This document shows positions 28,501 to 36,390 of a stretch of DNA of 64,000 nucleotides, one piece after another. The position numbers and the translations under genes are program-made. The stretch is from Gemmatimonadales bacterium (lineage in GTDB: Bacteria > Gemmatimonadota > Gemmatimonadetes > Gemmatimonadales > GWC2-71-9). Position 1 is the first letter of the stretch. The number at the start of each line of letters is the position of its first letter. Location: positions 62,001 to 126,000 of the forward strand of contig JACKDA010000005.1 of NCBI GenBank assembly GCA_020633775.1, written 5' to 3'. Below the pieces are notes generated by a model. It was not told where the DNA came from. It worked only from the letters and a program-made list of their open reading frames with translations, and searched no databases.

Positions 28501-28678
28501 GCTGACCGCCGCCGCGGTGGTCATCGGCGGCCTCGTGATGGTGCTCGATCCGATCTTCCAGGGGCTGGCGGTGGCGCTGATGAGCGGCGCGATCGCCGCG
28601 ACCGCCCTGACCATGGTGCTCGTGCCCCTGCTCTACTGGGAGCTGATGCGCCGACGCCGCGAGGAGGCGACCCCATGA
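25523..28678 (+). CDS. RND-superfamily efflux permease (HAE1/AcrB-like)
   Basis: 1051 residues, standard RND length. Duplicated halves, each with one helix, a large periplasmic loop and a block of six helices. TM4 carries the proton-relay pair in G-I-L-V-D-D-A-I-V-V-V-E-N; the second half has N-S-I-L-L-V-D-F-I-Q-L-A-E. These are HAE1-type rather than CzcA-type marks, suggesting organic substrates, but the PII-like and DUF2892 genes that follow are more often seen with metal or redox functions. Substrate therefore open. Confidence 0.95.
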   Translation: MGIAGRVAAAWLHSKLTPLVTIASLAVGGLAIVATPREEEPQISVPMIDVMTRLPGADPLEVEETVLRPIERRMREIAGVEHVYGLAGEGWAMATVRFAVGEPQDLSVSKVHAKLQAGLDQLPPGVMPPLVTPHSIDDVPVLALTLHGAGLDAEALRAIAAHLEDELRTIPDVARTFTIGGAPRQVRVTLDPARLAATGVSAGEVVAALQGGAGRRQAGELTTASGVLLVEVGAPIVTAADAAGVIVASRGGRAIPLGAVATVVEAPPEADTHVGHADATHAGPAVTLALAKRPGANATTVTHAALERVGAARGRLIPDGVQVSVTRDYGETASEKASELILHLVIATLSVTVLIGLFLGWREALVVLVAVPVTLALTLFVYYLLGYTLNRITLFALIFSIGILVDDAIVVVENIYRHLSMGGRDPDAAALEGVDEVGNPTILATFTVIAAILPMAFVSGMMGPYMRPIPIGASAAMLASLGVAFIITPWLALKLLAGHVQAGTHEATAAPVADGRYARLMRGLLERPGRRRMVYLGTVLLLLGSMALLAVRLVQVKMLPFDNKSEFQVVLDFPEGTPLETTTAVADEVAAAVRQVPEVVSTETYAGTAAPFNFNGLVRHYFLRRGPNVADVQVNLLPKGERSRQSHEIAVAVRPLVEAVASRHGVRAKVAEIPPGPPVLSTLVAEVYGPDDATRMAAAERVRAVMEATPGVVDIDWSIEAPQQRVVLRVDRARAGAAGVAVEQVTDVLALGLSGMPVGRAAQPTAREPVLIVPRLGAADRRDLSALLALQVATPTGPMPLARFVTVDSTHRTPSRQSRNLRPLVYVTAEVAGTIESPVYAILAMNRVLDTVRVAGRPIARYNAVQPEHLDELALKWDGEWQVTIEVFRDLGLAFAVVLLLIYLLVVGWFQSYTIPLVIMAPIPLTLVGILPGHAASGAFFTATSMIGMIALAGIIVRNSILLVDFIQLAEARGQRLEDAVIEAGAVRFRPIALTAAAVVIGGLVMVLDPIFQGLAVALMSGAIAATALTMVLVPLLYWELMRRRREEATP

Positions 28679-28965
28679 AGCTGCTGCTCTTCCTCTACCA
28701 GGGTTCCCGCCCCGACCAGCTGCACGACCTGGTGCGGGACCTCGGCCTCGTCGGCCACACCGACCTCGGGCGGGTGCATGGCGCCGGCGAGACCGGGCGT
28801 CGCGAGGGAACCCGCGCCCACCCGGGGAGCGGCTCGGCGATGTTCAGCGTCGTCGAGGCCGAGCGGGTCGCGGCCGTCCTGTCGGACGCCCGGGCCGCCG
28901 CGGCCGCGCTCCCGAGCGGTGAACGACTCCACTGCTTCGTCCTGCCGGTCGAGGCGATGCTCTGA
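28675..28965 (+). CDS. Small PII/CutA-like ferredoxin-fold protein
   Basis: 96 residues, ATG overlapping the pump stop (ATGA). Begins K-L-L-L-F-L-Y-Q-G, has a G-H-T-D-L-G-R-V-H-G-A-G-E-T-G-R-R loop like the T-loop region of PII-like proteins, and ends C-F-V-L-P-V-E-A-M-L, the closing strand of this family. It lacks the Tyr-uridylylation signature of GlnB. Coupled to an RND pump, it may sense a ligand or metal for the pump; that is inference. Confidence 0.65.
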   Translation: MKLLLFLYQGSRPDQLHDLVRDLGLVGHTDLGRVHGAGETGRREGTRAHPGSGSAMFSVVEAERVAAVLSDARAAAAALPSGERLHCFVLPVEAML

Positions 28966-28991
28966 ACCCTGATTCACGAGGAATCCTGCGC

Positions 28992-29195
28992 ATGTGTCCC
29001 GATGGCATCATTCGTCGCTTCGCCGGCGTGTTCGTGCTCGTCTCGCTCGCCCTCGGGTGGTGGGTCCACCCGGGGTGGTTCCTGTTCACCGCCTTCGTGG
29101 GCGTGAACCTCGTGCAGTCGAGCTTCACCGCCTTCTGCCCGCTCGAGCGCATCCTCGGGCGGTTCGGCGTGCTGGGGTGCACCCCGCGGCGGTGA
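28992..29195 (+). CDS. DUF2892 (YgaP-type) inner-membrane protein
   Basis: 67 residues with GAGGA 9 nt upstream. Two hydrophobic helices separated by a short H-P-G-W turn, then the DUF2892 mark F-V-G-V-N-L-V-Q-S-S-F-T-A-F-C-P-L. The conserved Cys in F-C-P and another near the C terminus fit the family, which in YgaP is attached to a rhodanese domain. It is the last gene of the efflux operon; a 6-bp hairpin follows at 29206-29222. Confidence 0.87.
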   Translation: MCPDGIIRRFAGVFVLVSLALGWWVHPGWFLFTAFVGVNLVQSSFTAFCPLERILGRFGVLGCTPRR

Positions 29196-29282
29196 GGGGT
29201 GGCGTGTCCGGTCCTTCCGGACGGGCGTGACGACGACGAACTTTCGGGCCTCGCCCCCGTTCCCGTTCGCCGAGGTCCGCGC

Positions 29283-31022
29283 ATGCGCTCCATCACGCTC
29301 GTCCTGCTCTGCACGCTGGTGACCCTGCCCGTCGCCGCCCAGGCGCGCGATTCGGTCGTCCCCGACCTCGCCGCGCTGCTCGCGCGCCCGCGGAGCGAAC
29401 TGGTGCCGTTGCTCGAGCGCTGGGCGACGGACCGCCAGGCGCTCGGCCGGCGCTACACCGTCGACTATTCGCCGCAGCGACGCGCGCGGTTCCGGTCGTT
29501 TCACGCCGCGTGGCATGACTCCCTTGCGGCGTTGCCGTTCGAACGGCTGACGCGGCCCGCCCAGGTCGACTGGCTGCTCCTCGACAATCGCCTCCGGCAC
29601 GAGCTCGCCCTGCTCGATCGCGAGGAGCGGCTGGCGACCGAGATGGCGCCGGTGCTGCCGTTCGCCGCCACCCTCTTCGACCTGCTCGAGACGCGCCGCC
29701 GCCTCGTGCGCCCCGATCCCGCCATGGCCGCGCGCCAGCTCGAGGCGATGACCGCGAGTCTCGCGGCCGCGCGCACGGCGATGGCGACGCCGGCCAACCG
29801 TCCCACGCGGGTCGTCGCGCTCCGCGCCGCGGAGGCGGTGGCCGACCTGCGGCGCGAGTTCCAGGGGTGGCTCCGCTTCTACCAGGGCTACGACGCCGAG
29901 ATGACCTGGTGGATCGCGGAGCCGGCGAAGCGCTTCGACGAGGCACTCGTCGGCTGGCGGCGGTACCTCCGTGAGCAGCTGGTGGGGGCGAAGGAGGGCG
30001 AGGACGAGCCGATCGTGGGCGACCCGATCGGCGCCGACGGCCTCGCCGAGGAGCTGCGGGCCGAGATGATCGCCTACACGCCGGCCGAGTTGATCGCGCT
30101 CGCGGAGCGCGAGTACGCCGGGCTCGTGGTCGAGGCGCGTCGGGCCGCGCGCGAGATGGGGTTCGGCGATGACTGGAAGGCCGCCGCCGAGCGCGTCAAG
30201 GACGACTTCGCCCCGGTGGGAACCCAGGCGCTCGCGGTCCGCGACATGGCGCGCGAGGCGATCACCTGGGTCGAGACGCGTGACCTCGTCACCGTGCCGC
30301 CGCTCGCCAAGGAGATCTGGCGGATGGAGATGATGTCGGCCGAGCAGCAGAAGGTCTCCCCGTTCTTCCTCGGCGGCGAGGTGATCCTGGTCTCGTCCCC
30401 GACCGACGGGATGACCGACGCCGAGAAGCGGATGACGCTGCGCGCCAACAACCTGCACGGCTCCCGCGCGACCGTGCAGCACGAGCTGATCCCCGGCCAT
30501 CACCTGCAGGGGTTCGCGGCGGCCCGCAATGGCACCGCGCGCGGGATCTTCGGCACCCCGTTCTACACCGAGGGATGGGCGCTCTGGTGGGAGCTGCACC
30601 TCTGGGACCTCGGCTTTCCGCTGACGCCCGAGAACCGGATGGGGATGCTCTTCTGGCGGATGCACCGGGCCGCTCGGATCATCTTCTCGCTCCGGTTCCA
30701 CCTCGGCGAGTGGACCCCCGAGCAGTGCATTGATTTCCTGGTGGACGCGGTCGGGCATGAGCGCGCGAGCGCGACCGGCGAGGTGCGTCGCTCGTTCAAC
30801 GGCACCTACTCGCCGCTCTACCAGGCGGGCTACCTGCTGGGGGGGATGCAGCTGCGGTCGGTCTTCGGCGAGCTCGTCACCGAGGGCCGGATGTCGGAGC
30901 GGGCCTTCCATGATGCGGTGCTCGAGGTGGGGCCGATGCCGATCGCGATGGTGCGCGCGCTGCTCGATCCGCGGGTGCCGCTGACCCGCGACGGCGCCCC
31001 GGCCTGGCGGTTCGCCCCGTGA
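29283..31022 (+). CDS. Exported DUF885 metallopeptidase-like protein
   Basis: 579 residues, signal peptide about 1-20 (V-A-A-Q-A). Largely helical, as expected for DUF885. The zinc-type motif is H-E-L-I-P-G-H-H at about 400-407, followed about 30 residues later by F-Y-T-E-G-W-A-L-W-W-E, which supplies the third ligand pattern (E-G-W-A) of this family. Members act as peptidases on small peptides; specificity unknown. Its stop overlaps the next gene by GTGA. Confidence 0.9.
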   Translation: MRSITLVLLCTLVTLPVAAQARDSVVPDLAALLARPRSELVPLLERWATDRQALGRRYTVDYSPQRRARFRSFHAAWHDSLAALPFERLTRPAQVDWLLLDNRLRHELALLDREERLATEMAPVLPFAATLFDLLETRRRLVRPDPAMAARQLEAMTASLAAARTAMATPANRPTRVVALRAAEAVADLRREFQGWLRFYQGYDAEMTWWIAEPAKRFDEALVGWRRYLREQLVGAKEGEDEPIVGDPIGADGLAEELRAEMIAYTPAELIALAEREYAGLVVEARRAAREMGFGDDWKAAAERVKDDFAPVGTQALAVRDMAREAITWVETRDLVTVPPLAKEIWRMEMMSAEQQKVSPFFLGGEVILVSSPTDGMTDAEKRMTLRANNLHGSRATVQHELIPGHHLQGFAAARNGTARGIFGTPFYTEGWALWWELHLWDLGFPLTPENRMGMLFWRMHRAARIIFSLRFHLGEWTPEQCIDFLVDAVGHERASATGEVRRSFNGTYSPLYQAGYLLGGMQLRSVFGELVTEGRMSERAFHDAVLEVGPMPIAMVRALLDPRVPLTRDGAPAWRFAP

Positions 31023-32071
31023 CGCCGCAGCAGCGGATCCGCCGGATCCTCGGTTTCCGCGACGAGGTCGCCGCGCTGGTGGCCGAGGGCGCGGTCGGTG
31101 CGGACGACCCGGTGCTCGCGGCGATCGGGCGGCATCACGACGCCGTGCTGCGCGAGCTCGGGCGCGACGAGGCGCTCGACCTCAATCGCGAGGAGGCCCG
31201 CCTCTCCGCCGGGATGCGACTCGCCACCCTCCTCGGCGCCGCGGCACTCTCGATCGCCTGGGCGATGTTCGTCGCCTCGGTCTGGGATCACCTCGGCGCC
31301 GGCGCGAAGCTGGCGCTGGTCTGGGTGCCACCGCTCCTCCTCGTCCCGGCGATCGCCGTGGCGGCCCGGCGCGACCGCTCCGGCTACATCGCCAACATCG
31401 TGGCCGTGGTGGCGAGCATCGCGCTGGCGGTCGCCAGTCCGGCGACGCTCGAGCTCTACCAGCTGCCCGATGCGCGCTGGCCGTTCTTCCTCGTCGGCTG
31501 GTTCGCGATGCTGATCGCGATGCGCTGGCGACTTCTCCTGCCCCAGATCATCGGGATCGTCGCGCTCGGGCTCGGGTTCTGGTCGCTCGACGGCCTCCGG
31601 CGGGGCGTCGACCTCGGGCACTCGCTCCAGTACGGGGAACCGGTCCTCCTCGGGGGGCTGCTCGCGTTCGTCTTCGCCCGGTCGCCGCTCGTCGGGCCGC
31701 CGCTGTTCCGGCTCTCGTGGCGGATCGCGGGGACGTTCGCGGTGGTGATGGCGCTGTTGGTGATGGGGATCAACGGCGCCTTCTCCTGGCTCGGCCAAGG
31801 GGCGGCGACCGAGGGGATCTACCAGGTGGTCGGCTTCGGGGCCTTCGTCGCCATGACCTGGCTCGGGCTCCGGCGCGACGACCTCGTACTGGCGCGCGGC
31901 GGAGGGATCGCGCTCGTCGTCTATCTGCTCTTCCGGATGTTCGACTGGTTCTGGGACACGATCCCCGACTGGCTCTTCTTCCTGGTGATGGGCGGCTTCG
32001 CGTTCGGCGTCCTGCTCGTGCTGCGGCGGGTGCGGCTCCGCGGGCGGCAGGGCGGGATCCGGCCAGCCTGA
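31019..32071 (+). CDS. Multi-pass membrane protein, DUF2157-like
   Basis: 350 residues; GTG start coupled to the DUF885 gene (GTGA). The first 65 residues are soluble and acidic-helical. Nine or ten hydrophobic helices follow from L-A-T-L-L-G-A-A-A-L to the end, with short loops, and the protein closes with a basic tail. The layout resembles DUF2157-type membrane proteins, but I see no diagnostic catalytic motif. Its role is unknown; coupling to a periplasmic peptidase is the only hint. Confidence 0.7.
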   Translation: MTPQQRIRRILGFRDEVAALVAEGAVGADDPVLAAIGRHHDAVLRELGRDEALDLNREEARLSAGMRLATLLGAAALSIAWAMFVASVWDHLGAGAKLALVWVPPLLLVPAIAVAARRDRSGYIANIVAVVASIALAVASPATLELYQLPDARWPFFLVGWFAMLIAMRWRLLLPQIIGIVALGLGFWSLDGLRRGVDLGHSLQYGEPVLLGGLLAFVFARSPLVGPPLFRLSWRIAGTFAVVMALLVMGINGAFSWLGQGAATEGIYQVVGFGAFVAMTWLGLRRDDLVLARGGGIALVVYLLFRMFDWFWDTIPDWLFFLVMGGFAFGVLLVLRRVRLRGRQGGIRPA

Positions 32072-32080
32072 CACCACCGC

Positions 32081-32129
32081 TTGCCAACTCGGCACGGCCC
32101 CCGGCCGGAGTCTGCCAGCCTCGGCAGAC
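32081..32129. repeat. Two TGCCA/CGGCA inverted repeats upstream of hsp20
   Basis: TTGCCAACTCGGCAC (32081-32095) and GTCTGCC-AGCCTC-GGCAGAC (32110-32129). The centres are about 31 bp apart, three helical turns. They look like paired activator or repressor sites. Confidence 0.5.
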
Positions 32130-32135
32130 CCGGTC

Positions 32136-32152
32136 TGGCACGGCCGATGCCC
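32136..32152 (+). promoter_or_regulatory. Sigma-54-like promoter for hsp20
   Basis: TGGCACGGCCGATGCCC: GG (32137-32138) and GC (32149-32150) are separated by exactly 10 nt, and TGGCACG matches the -24 consensus fully; the -12 reads ATGC instead of TTGC. The predicted start is near 32162, about 70 nt before the ATG. Confidence 0.5.
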
Positions 32153-32232
32153 CTCCGAGGTGCGGACGGCGGACGCAGCCGCCGATGACCCAACGTCACC
32201 GCAGTGCCCGTGCTGGGCAGGAGGAGGATCCC

Positions 32233-32601
32233 ATGGTTCGCAACGCAGTCACCCCGTGGACCCGGAATGTCGAGCCCGCGATCGATCGGTTCTTCGCCCG
32301 GGCGATGGACGTGCCGGTCTGGTCGGCCGGTGCCGATGTCGAGGAGCTGGAGGATCGGGCCGTGATCCGGCTCGAGGTGCCGGGCGTGCGCCCGGAGCAG
32401 GTCGGCGTGAGCGTCGAGCACCGCACCCTGACGGTGAAGGTGGAGCGCGAGGGGAAGGGGACCTTCACCCGGCAGTACACCATCGGCGGGAAGTATGACC
32501 TCGCCCAGGTGCAGGCGAACCTGGAGCTCGGCATCCTGACGCTGACCCTGCCGAAGGCCGCCGAGGCCCAGCCGCGCACCATCCCGGTGCAGGTCGGCTA
32601 G
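32233..32601 (+). CDS. Small heat-shock protein, Hsp20/alpha-crystallin family
   Basis: 122 residues with GGAGGA 5 nt before the ATG. The alpha-crystallin domain runs from about 32 to 118: D-V-E-E-L-E-D-R-A-V-I-R-L-E-V-P-G-V, then E-H-R-T-L-T-V-K, and the closing A-N-L-E-L-G-I-L-T-L-T-L-P-K strand. The short C-terminal tail ends R-T-I-P-V-Q-V, with the I-x-V oligomerisation motif. An ATP-independent holdase for unfolding proteins in the cytosol. The upstream region suggests stress control through sigma-54. Confidence 0.95.
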   Translation: MVRNAVTPWTRNVEPAIDRFFARAMDVPVWSAGADVEELEDRAVIRLEVPGVRPEQVGVSVEHRTLTVKVEREGKGTFTRQYTIGGKYDLAQVQANLELGILTLTLPKAAEAQPRTIPVQVG

Positions 32602-32657
32602 GCCACGATCCGGCCACGAGACTGGCGCAGGACCCCGGGGCGGCGCATCCTCCAGTG

Positions 32658-33878
32658 ATGCGCCGCCTCCTTGCCTTCCTGCTGCTGGCCACTGCGTGTT
32701 CGTCCGGTGGCCCGCCCGCCACGCGGCCGGGGCCGTCCGACCCGCCGGTCATCATCCTCGTCTCGATCGATGGGTTCCGACCCGACTACCTCGGACGCGG
32801 GGTGACGCCGACCCTCGACTCGCTCGCCCGGGTCGGCGTGCGCGCCGAGTGGATGGAGCCCTCGTTTCCGAGCAAGACCTTCCCGAACCACTACACGATC
32901 GTCACGGGGCTGCGCCCGGACCACCACGGCATCATCGCCAACAACATCCGCGACAGCGTCCTCGGCAGCTTCTCGATGAGCAACCGCGCCGCCGTGCAGG
33001 AGGCGCGGTGGTGGGGCGGCGAGCCGGTGTGGGTCGCACTGGAGAAGGCGGGTCGACCGGCCAGTGCGATGTTCTGGCCCGGGTCCGAGGCCGCGATCGG
33101 CGGCGTGCACGCGACACACTGGCTGCCCTTCGATGGTCGGATGCCGGAGGCCGATCGGGTCGATTCGCTGCTGGCCTGGCTCGACGTCCCGGCGGCGCGG
33201 CGACCCGGCCTGCTGACGCTCTACACCGCCGCGGTCGACAACGCCGGACACGCCTTCGGACCCGGGTCGCCACGACTGGCCGATTCGCTCGCGCTCGCCG
33301 ACGCGATGGTGACCCGACTGGTGGCGGGGCTGCGCGCCCATCGCCTGGCGGATCGGGTCAACCTGCTCGTCGTGAGCGATCACGGGATGGCGCCGGTCGG
33401 CCCGGATCGCGTGATCGCGCTCGATGACTACATCTCGCTCGACGATGTCACCGTGAACGACTGGGGGCCCGCGGTGATGCTCGCCCCGGCCCCCGGGCGT
33501 GCCGCCGCGGTGTACGCGGCGCTGCGCGGCGCCCACCCGGCGCTCGACGTGTACTGGAAGCAGGATGTCCCCGGTCGCCTGGAGTTCGGCACGCACCCGC
33601 GGGTGCCGGCGATCGTCGCGATCGCGCGGGAGGGGTGGACCGTCACGTCGCGCGCGCGGATCGACCGCGTCACCCCGGGCGGCAACCATGGCTTCGACAA
33701 CGCCCTCCCGTCGATGCGGGCGCTGTTCCTCGCCTCGGGCCCGGCCTTCCGGCGCGGCGTGGTGCTGCCCGCCTTCCCCAACGTGGACGTGTACCCGTTG
33801 ATGATGCACATCCTCGGCCTCGAGCCGGCGCCGAACGACGGCTCGCTCGAGCCGCTGCGCGCGGCCCTGCGACCGTGA
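32658..33878 (+). CDS. Lipoprotein phosphodiesterase, NPP/alkaline-phosphatase superfamily
   Basis: 406 residues from ATG 32658; lipobox A-T-A-C (Cys about 14). Metal and nucleophile residues of nucleotide pyrophosphatase/phosphodiesterases are in place: S-I-D-G-F-R-P-D (Asp 38), F-P-S-K-T-F-P-N-H-Y with Thr about 74 as nucleophile, V-D-N-A-G-H, V-S-D-H-G-M and a late G-N-H-G-F. It likely cleaves phosphodiester or pyrophosphate bonds of nucleotides or lipids in the periplasm. Its stop overlaps the fucosidase start (GTGA). Confidence 0.92.
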   Translation: MRRLLAFLLLATACSSGGPPATRPGPSDPPVIILVSIDGFRPDYLGRGVTPTLDSLARVGVRAEWMEPSFPSKTFPNHYTIVTGLRPDHHGIIANNIRDSVLGSFSMSNRAAVQEARWWGGEPVWVALEKAGRPASAMFWPGSEAAIGGVHATHWLPFDGRMPEADRVDSLLAWLDVPAARRPGLLTLYTAAVDNAGHAFGPGSPRLADSLALADAMVTRLVAGLRAHRLADRVNLLVVSDHGMAPVGPDRVIALDDYISLDDVTVNDWGPAVMLAPAPGRAAAVYAALRGAHPALDVYWKQDVPGRLEFGTHPRVPAIVAIAREGWTVTSRARIDRVTPGGNHGFDNALPSMRALFLASGPAFRRGVVLPAFPNVDVYPLMMHILGLEPAPNDGSLEPLRAALRP

Positions 33879-35221
33879 GCCGGGCGCTCACCCGGCGCGA
33901 GCTGCTCGCCGCGACGGCCGCGCTGGTGCCGGCCCGCCACTGGCGTCCGCACCCGCTGCCCGTGGGCGTCGGGGATCGGATGGCGTGGTGGCGCGAGGCA
34001 CGGTTCGGGATGTTCCTCCACTGGGGCCTCTACAGCATCCTCGCGGGGACGTGGCGCGACGACGAGCGCTGGGCCGAGTGGATCCGCAACAACGCCGAGA
34101 TCCCGGTGGAGGAGTACGACCGCCTGGTCGAGCGATGGGATCCGGTCGCGTTCGACCCGGAGCGGTGGGCCGACCTCGCCTGGCGCGCCGGGATGCGCTA
34201 CATCGTGCTGACCACCAAGCACCACGACGGCTTCTGCCTCTGGCCCTCGCGCGTCGGGACGTTCGATGTCGAGGCGACTCCCGGTCGACGCGACATCCTG
34301 CGCGACGTGGCCGCCGCCTTCCGCTCGCGGGGACTGCGGGTCGGGTGGTACCACTCGATCATGGATTGGCATCATCCGGACTACCTGCCGCGCCGCCCGT
34401 GGGAAGCGGCGACGCGTCCGGTCGCGGGCGCCGACTACGCGCGCTATGTCGCCTACCTGCACGAGCAGGTCGAGGAGATCCTCACCGGCTACGCCCCGAT
34501 CGACATCCTCTGGTTCGATGGCCAGTGGGAATCGACCTGGACGCATTCCCACGCGCTGGCGCTGCAGGCGCACATCCGGCGGCTGGCGCCCGACTGCCTC
34601 GTCAATGACCGGATCAACGGCAGCGGCCGCCCCGACGGGGTCTCCCTCGGCGACTTCGGCACGCCGGAGAACGTGATTCCCGATACCGGGACGCCGGGGA
34701 AGGACTGGGAATCGTGCGTCACGATGAACGACAACTGGGGGTACAAGCGACAGGACGGAAACTGGAAGACGCCGCGACGCCTCGTCGAGATGCTCGTCGA
34801 GACCGTCTCGAAGGGCGGCAACCTGCTGCTGAACGTCGGTCCGATGGGCGACGGGGCGTTCCCGCCCGAGGCGATCGCGCGCCTCGAGGCGCTGGCGCCC
34901 TGGATGGCGGTGCACGGCGACCTCCTCCGCGGCAGTTCGGCCTCGCGCTTCGCCGATACCGCGCGGTTCCGGAGCACCACCCAGGGCGAGGTCGCCAACC
35001 TGTTCGTGCACGACTGGCGACCCGGGCCGCTGTTCCTCGAGGGCCTGGCCCCGATGCCGCTCGAAGCCGCCGTCGTCGGTGCTGATGGCTCGCGACGGCG
35101 GCTCGAGGTCCAGGCGTGGGATGGTGGGGTCGCCGTGATCCTGCCGGATGTCGGGGAGCCCTCGTTGCTGCCGTGCGTGCAGCTCCGCTTCGGCGGGGCG
35201 TGGGGGGTGGCGGCCCCCTGA
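33875..35221 (+). CDS. Alpha-L-fucosidase, glycoside hydrolase family 29
   Basis: 448 residues. N terminus T-R-R-E-L-L-A-A-T-A-A-L is a twin-arginine-like signal, suggesting export after folding. GH29 marks: F-G-M-F-L-H-W-G-L-Y-S, T-K-H-H-D-G-F-C-L-W, and the nucleophile Asp in L-W-F-D-G-Q-W (about 214). Later G-G-N-L-L-L-N-V-G-P closes the barrel, and a C-terminal beta-sandwich follows. Releases L-fucose from glycans. Coupled to the phosphodiesterase gene upstream. Confidence 0.94.
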   Translation: MSRALTRRELLAATAALVPARHWRPHPLPVGVGDRMAWWREARFGMFLHWGLYSILAGTWRDDERWAEWIRNNAEIPVEEYDRLVERWDPVAFDPERWADLAWRAGMRYIVLTTKHHDGFCLWPSRVGTFDVEATPGRRDILRDVAAAFRSRGLRVGWYHSIMDWHHPDYLPRRPWEAATRPVAGADYARYVAYLHEQVEEILTGYAPIDILWFDGQWESTWTHSHALALQAHIRRLAPDCLVNDRINGSGRPDGVSLGDFGTPENVIPDTGTPGKDWESCVTMNDNWGYKRQDGNWKTPRRLVEMLVETVSKGGNLLLNVGPMGDGAFPPEAIARLEALAPWMAVHGDLLRGSSASRFADTARFRSTTQGEVANLFVHDWRPGPLFLEGLAPMPLEAAVVGADGSRRRLEVQAWDGGVAVILPDVGEPSLLPCVQLRFGGAWGVAAP

Positions 35222-35289
35222 CTGGCCCTACCCCCGGTCATCCGTGTATCGTCGAGAGTCGGCCCCGCCCCATCACGTCCGGAGTCCCC

Positions 35290-35667
35290 ATGCGACCCCT
35301 GCTGCTCCTCGCGCTCATCGCCGCGCCCGCTGCCGCGCTCCCCGCGCAGTACCCCGCACCCGGCAACTACAAGACCGTCGTCCAGCCGATCGGGCAGGAC
35401 GGGCAGATCCCGCTCACGATGAGCGTGCGGACGGCCAACGACTCCACCGAGCTCGGCATCAGCCAGGGCAACGGCGGGCTGATCCCGATCGCCGACGTGC
35501 GCCGGATCCCCACCGGGTTCCATCTCGTGATCGCCGGGAGTCTCTACTGCGACGTGCTCAAGGGGGAGAAGGGGTGGGACGGGCTCTGCAGCGACAAGTG
35601 GGGCGGTCCCCAGTTCACCCTGCACGTCCCGCCGACGCCCGAGCCCGACTCGACCGCAGCGCCCTGA
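35290..35667 (+). CDS. Small exported protein, unknown
   Basis: 125 residues, signal peptide about 1-20 (A-L-P-A-Q). GGAG lies 6 nt before the ATG. The mature part is mainly beta by composition (K-T-V-V-Q-P-I-G, L-T-M-S-V-R-T-A, F-H-L-V-I-A-G-S-L-Y-C), with two Cys (in L-Y-C-D-V and G-L-C-S-D) that could form a disulfide. Proline-rich C-terminal tail. TATCGT at 35247-35252 is a possible -10. Family not recognised. Confidence 0.7.
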   Translation: MRPLLLLALIAAPAAALPAQYPAPGNYKTVVQPIGQDGQIPLTMSVRTANDSTELGISQGNGGLIPIADVRRIPTGFHLVIAGSLYCDVLKGEKGWDGLCSDKWGGPQFTLHVPPTPEPDSTAAP

Positions 35668-35720
35668 TCACCCGGCGCCGCGCCGGCGCCGGCACCCGCA
35701 CCCGCCCGACGGAGGTGCCC

Positions 35721-36320
35721 GTGGGATCATCCGCTCGTCCACGCATCCGCCACGGCGAGGGCCATGTCGCCGTGCTGCGACTCGAGGTCCTCGACCTGCG
35801 ACAGCCGATCTGGCGGCGGGTGCTGGTCTCGATGCGCGCCTCGCTGCTGGAGCTGCACGGGATCATCCAGCACTCGCTCGGGCAGGATCCCACCGACGAG
35901 CACCACTTCGAGGTGGATGGGGTGCGCTACGTCGATCCCGGGGTCGCCGATCACCCGCGGCGCGCGACCGACCAGACCTCGATCGCGACGCTCGCCCCCG
36001 GACCGGGAACCCGCATCCTCCACCTCGCGGCCACCGAGAGCGAACCCTGGCGCCACGTGGTGACGGTGGAGCAGGTCGGTCCCCGACTGGTGGGGCAGCG
36101 GGTGCCGCTCTGCCTCGATGGTGGCGGGGCCGCACCACCGGATGACTGCGACGGCCCACGGCGCTACACCGCGCTGCTCGACGCGCTGGCCGCACCGTTC
36201 GACCCGCGCGCCGCCGAATTGCGCGAATGGCTCCCCGAGCACTTCGACCCGGCCTACGTCGACCTGAACGCCGTGAACGCCCAGCTCGGGCGGTTGCCGA
36301 AGCACCGCCCTGCGGCCTGA
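35721..36320 (+). CDS. Plasmid pRiA4b ORF-3-like protein
   Basis: 199 residues from GTG 35721, with GGAGG 5 nt upstream. The family marks are visible: L-R-L-E-V-L-D-L-R-Q-P-I-W-R-R-V-L-V, L-L-E-L-H-G-I-I-Q-H-S-L-G, then H-H-F-E-V-D-G and near the end H-F-D-P-A-Y-V-D-L-N-A-V-N. Proteins of this family are often found on plasmids or with mobile elements, but no transposase or terminal repeat is seen here. Biochemical role unknown. A 9-bp hairpin overlaps its stop. Confidence 0.82.
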   Translation: MGSSARPRIRHGEGHVAVLRLEVLDLRQPIWRRVLVSMRASLLELHGIIQHSLGQDPTDEHHFEVDGVRYVDPGVADHPRRATDQTSIATLAPGPGTRILHLAATESEPWRHVVTVEQVGPRLVGQRVPLCLDGGGAAPPDDCDGPRRYTALLDALAAPFDPRAAELREWLPEHFDPAYVDLNAVNAQLGRLPKHRPAA

Positions 36321-36337
36321 TTGCCGTACCGCAGGGC
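36307..36337 (+). terminator. 9-bp hairpin overlapping the pRiA4b-like stop codon
   Basis: GCCCTGCGG (36307-36315) pairs with CCGCAGGGC (36329-36337) across a 13-nt loop that contains the TGA and the candidate -35 of the next gene. It has no U-tract. Confidence 0.4.
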
Positions 36338-36349
36338 CAGTGCTATCCT
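36321..36349 (+). promoter_or_regulatory. Candidate promoter TTGCCG-N17-TATCCT with extended -10
   Basis: -35 TTGCCG (36321-36326), 17 nt, TATCCT (36344-36349) preceded by TG at -1/-2 of the extended element. The predicted start falls at about 36356, the first base of the heptamer repeat. Confidence 0.5.
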
Positions 36350-36355
36350 CTCGGC

Positions 36356-36390
36356 GCTTCTCGCTTCTCGCTTCTCGCTTCTCGCTTCTC
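36356..36390 (+). repeat. Tandem repeat GCTTCTC x5
   Basis: Five exact 7-nt units in a row, ending 12 nt before the ATG at 36403. It forms the 5' untranslated region of the amidohydrolase if the adjacent promoter is right. Copy number could vary by slippage. Confidence 0.9.

Noticed and set aside
35721..36320. Mobile element suggested by the pRiA4b ORF-3-like gene
   Set aside because: No transposase, integrase, terminal inverted repeats or composition shift seen around it.
36356..36390. Possible CRISPR-like or coding repeat
   Set aside because: Direct 7-nt units without spacers; it lies upstream of the ATG, so it is a simple tandem repeat, not CRISPR or coding.
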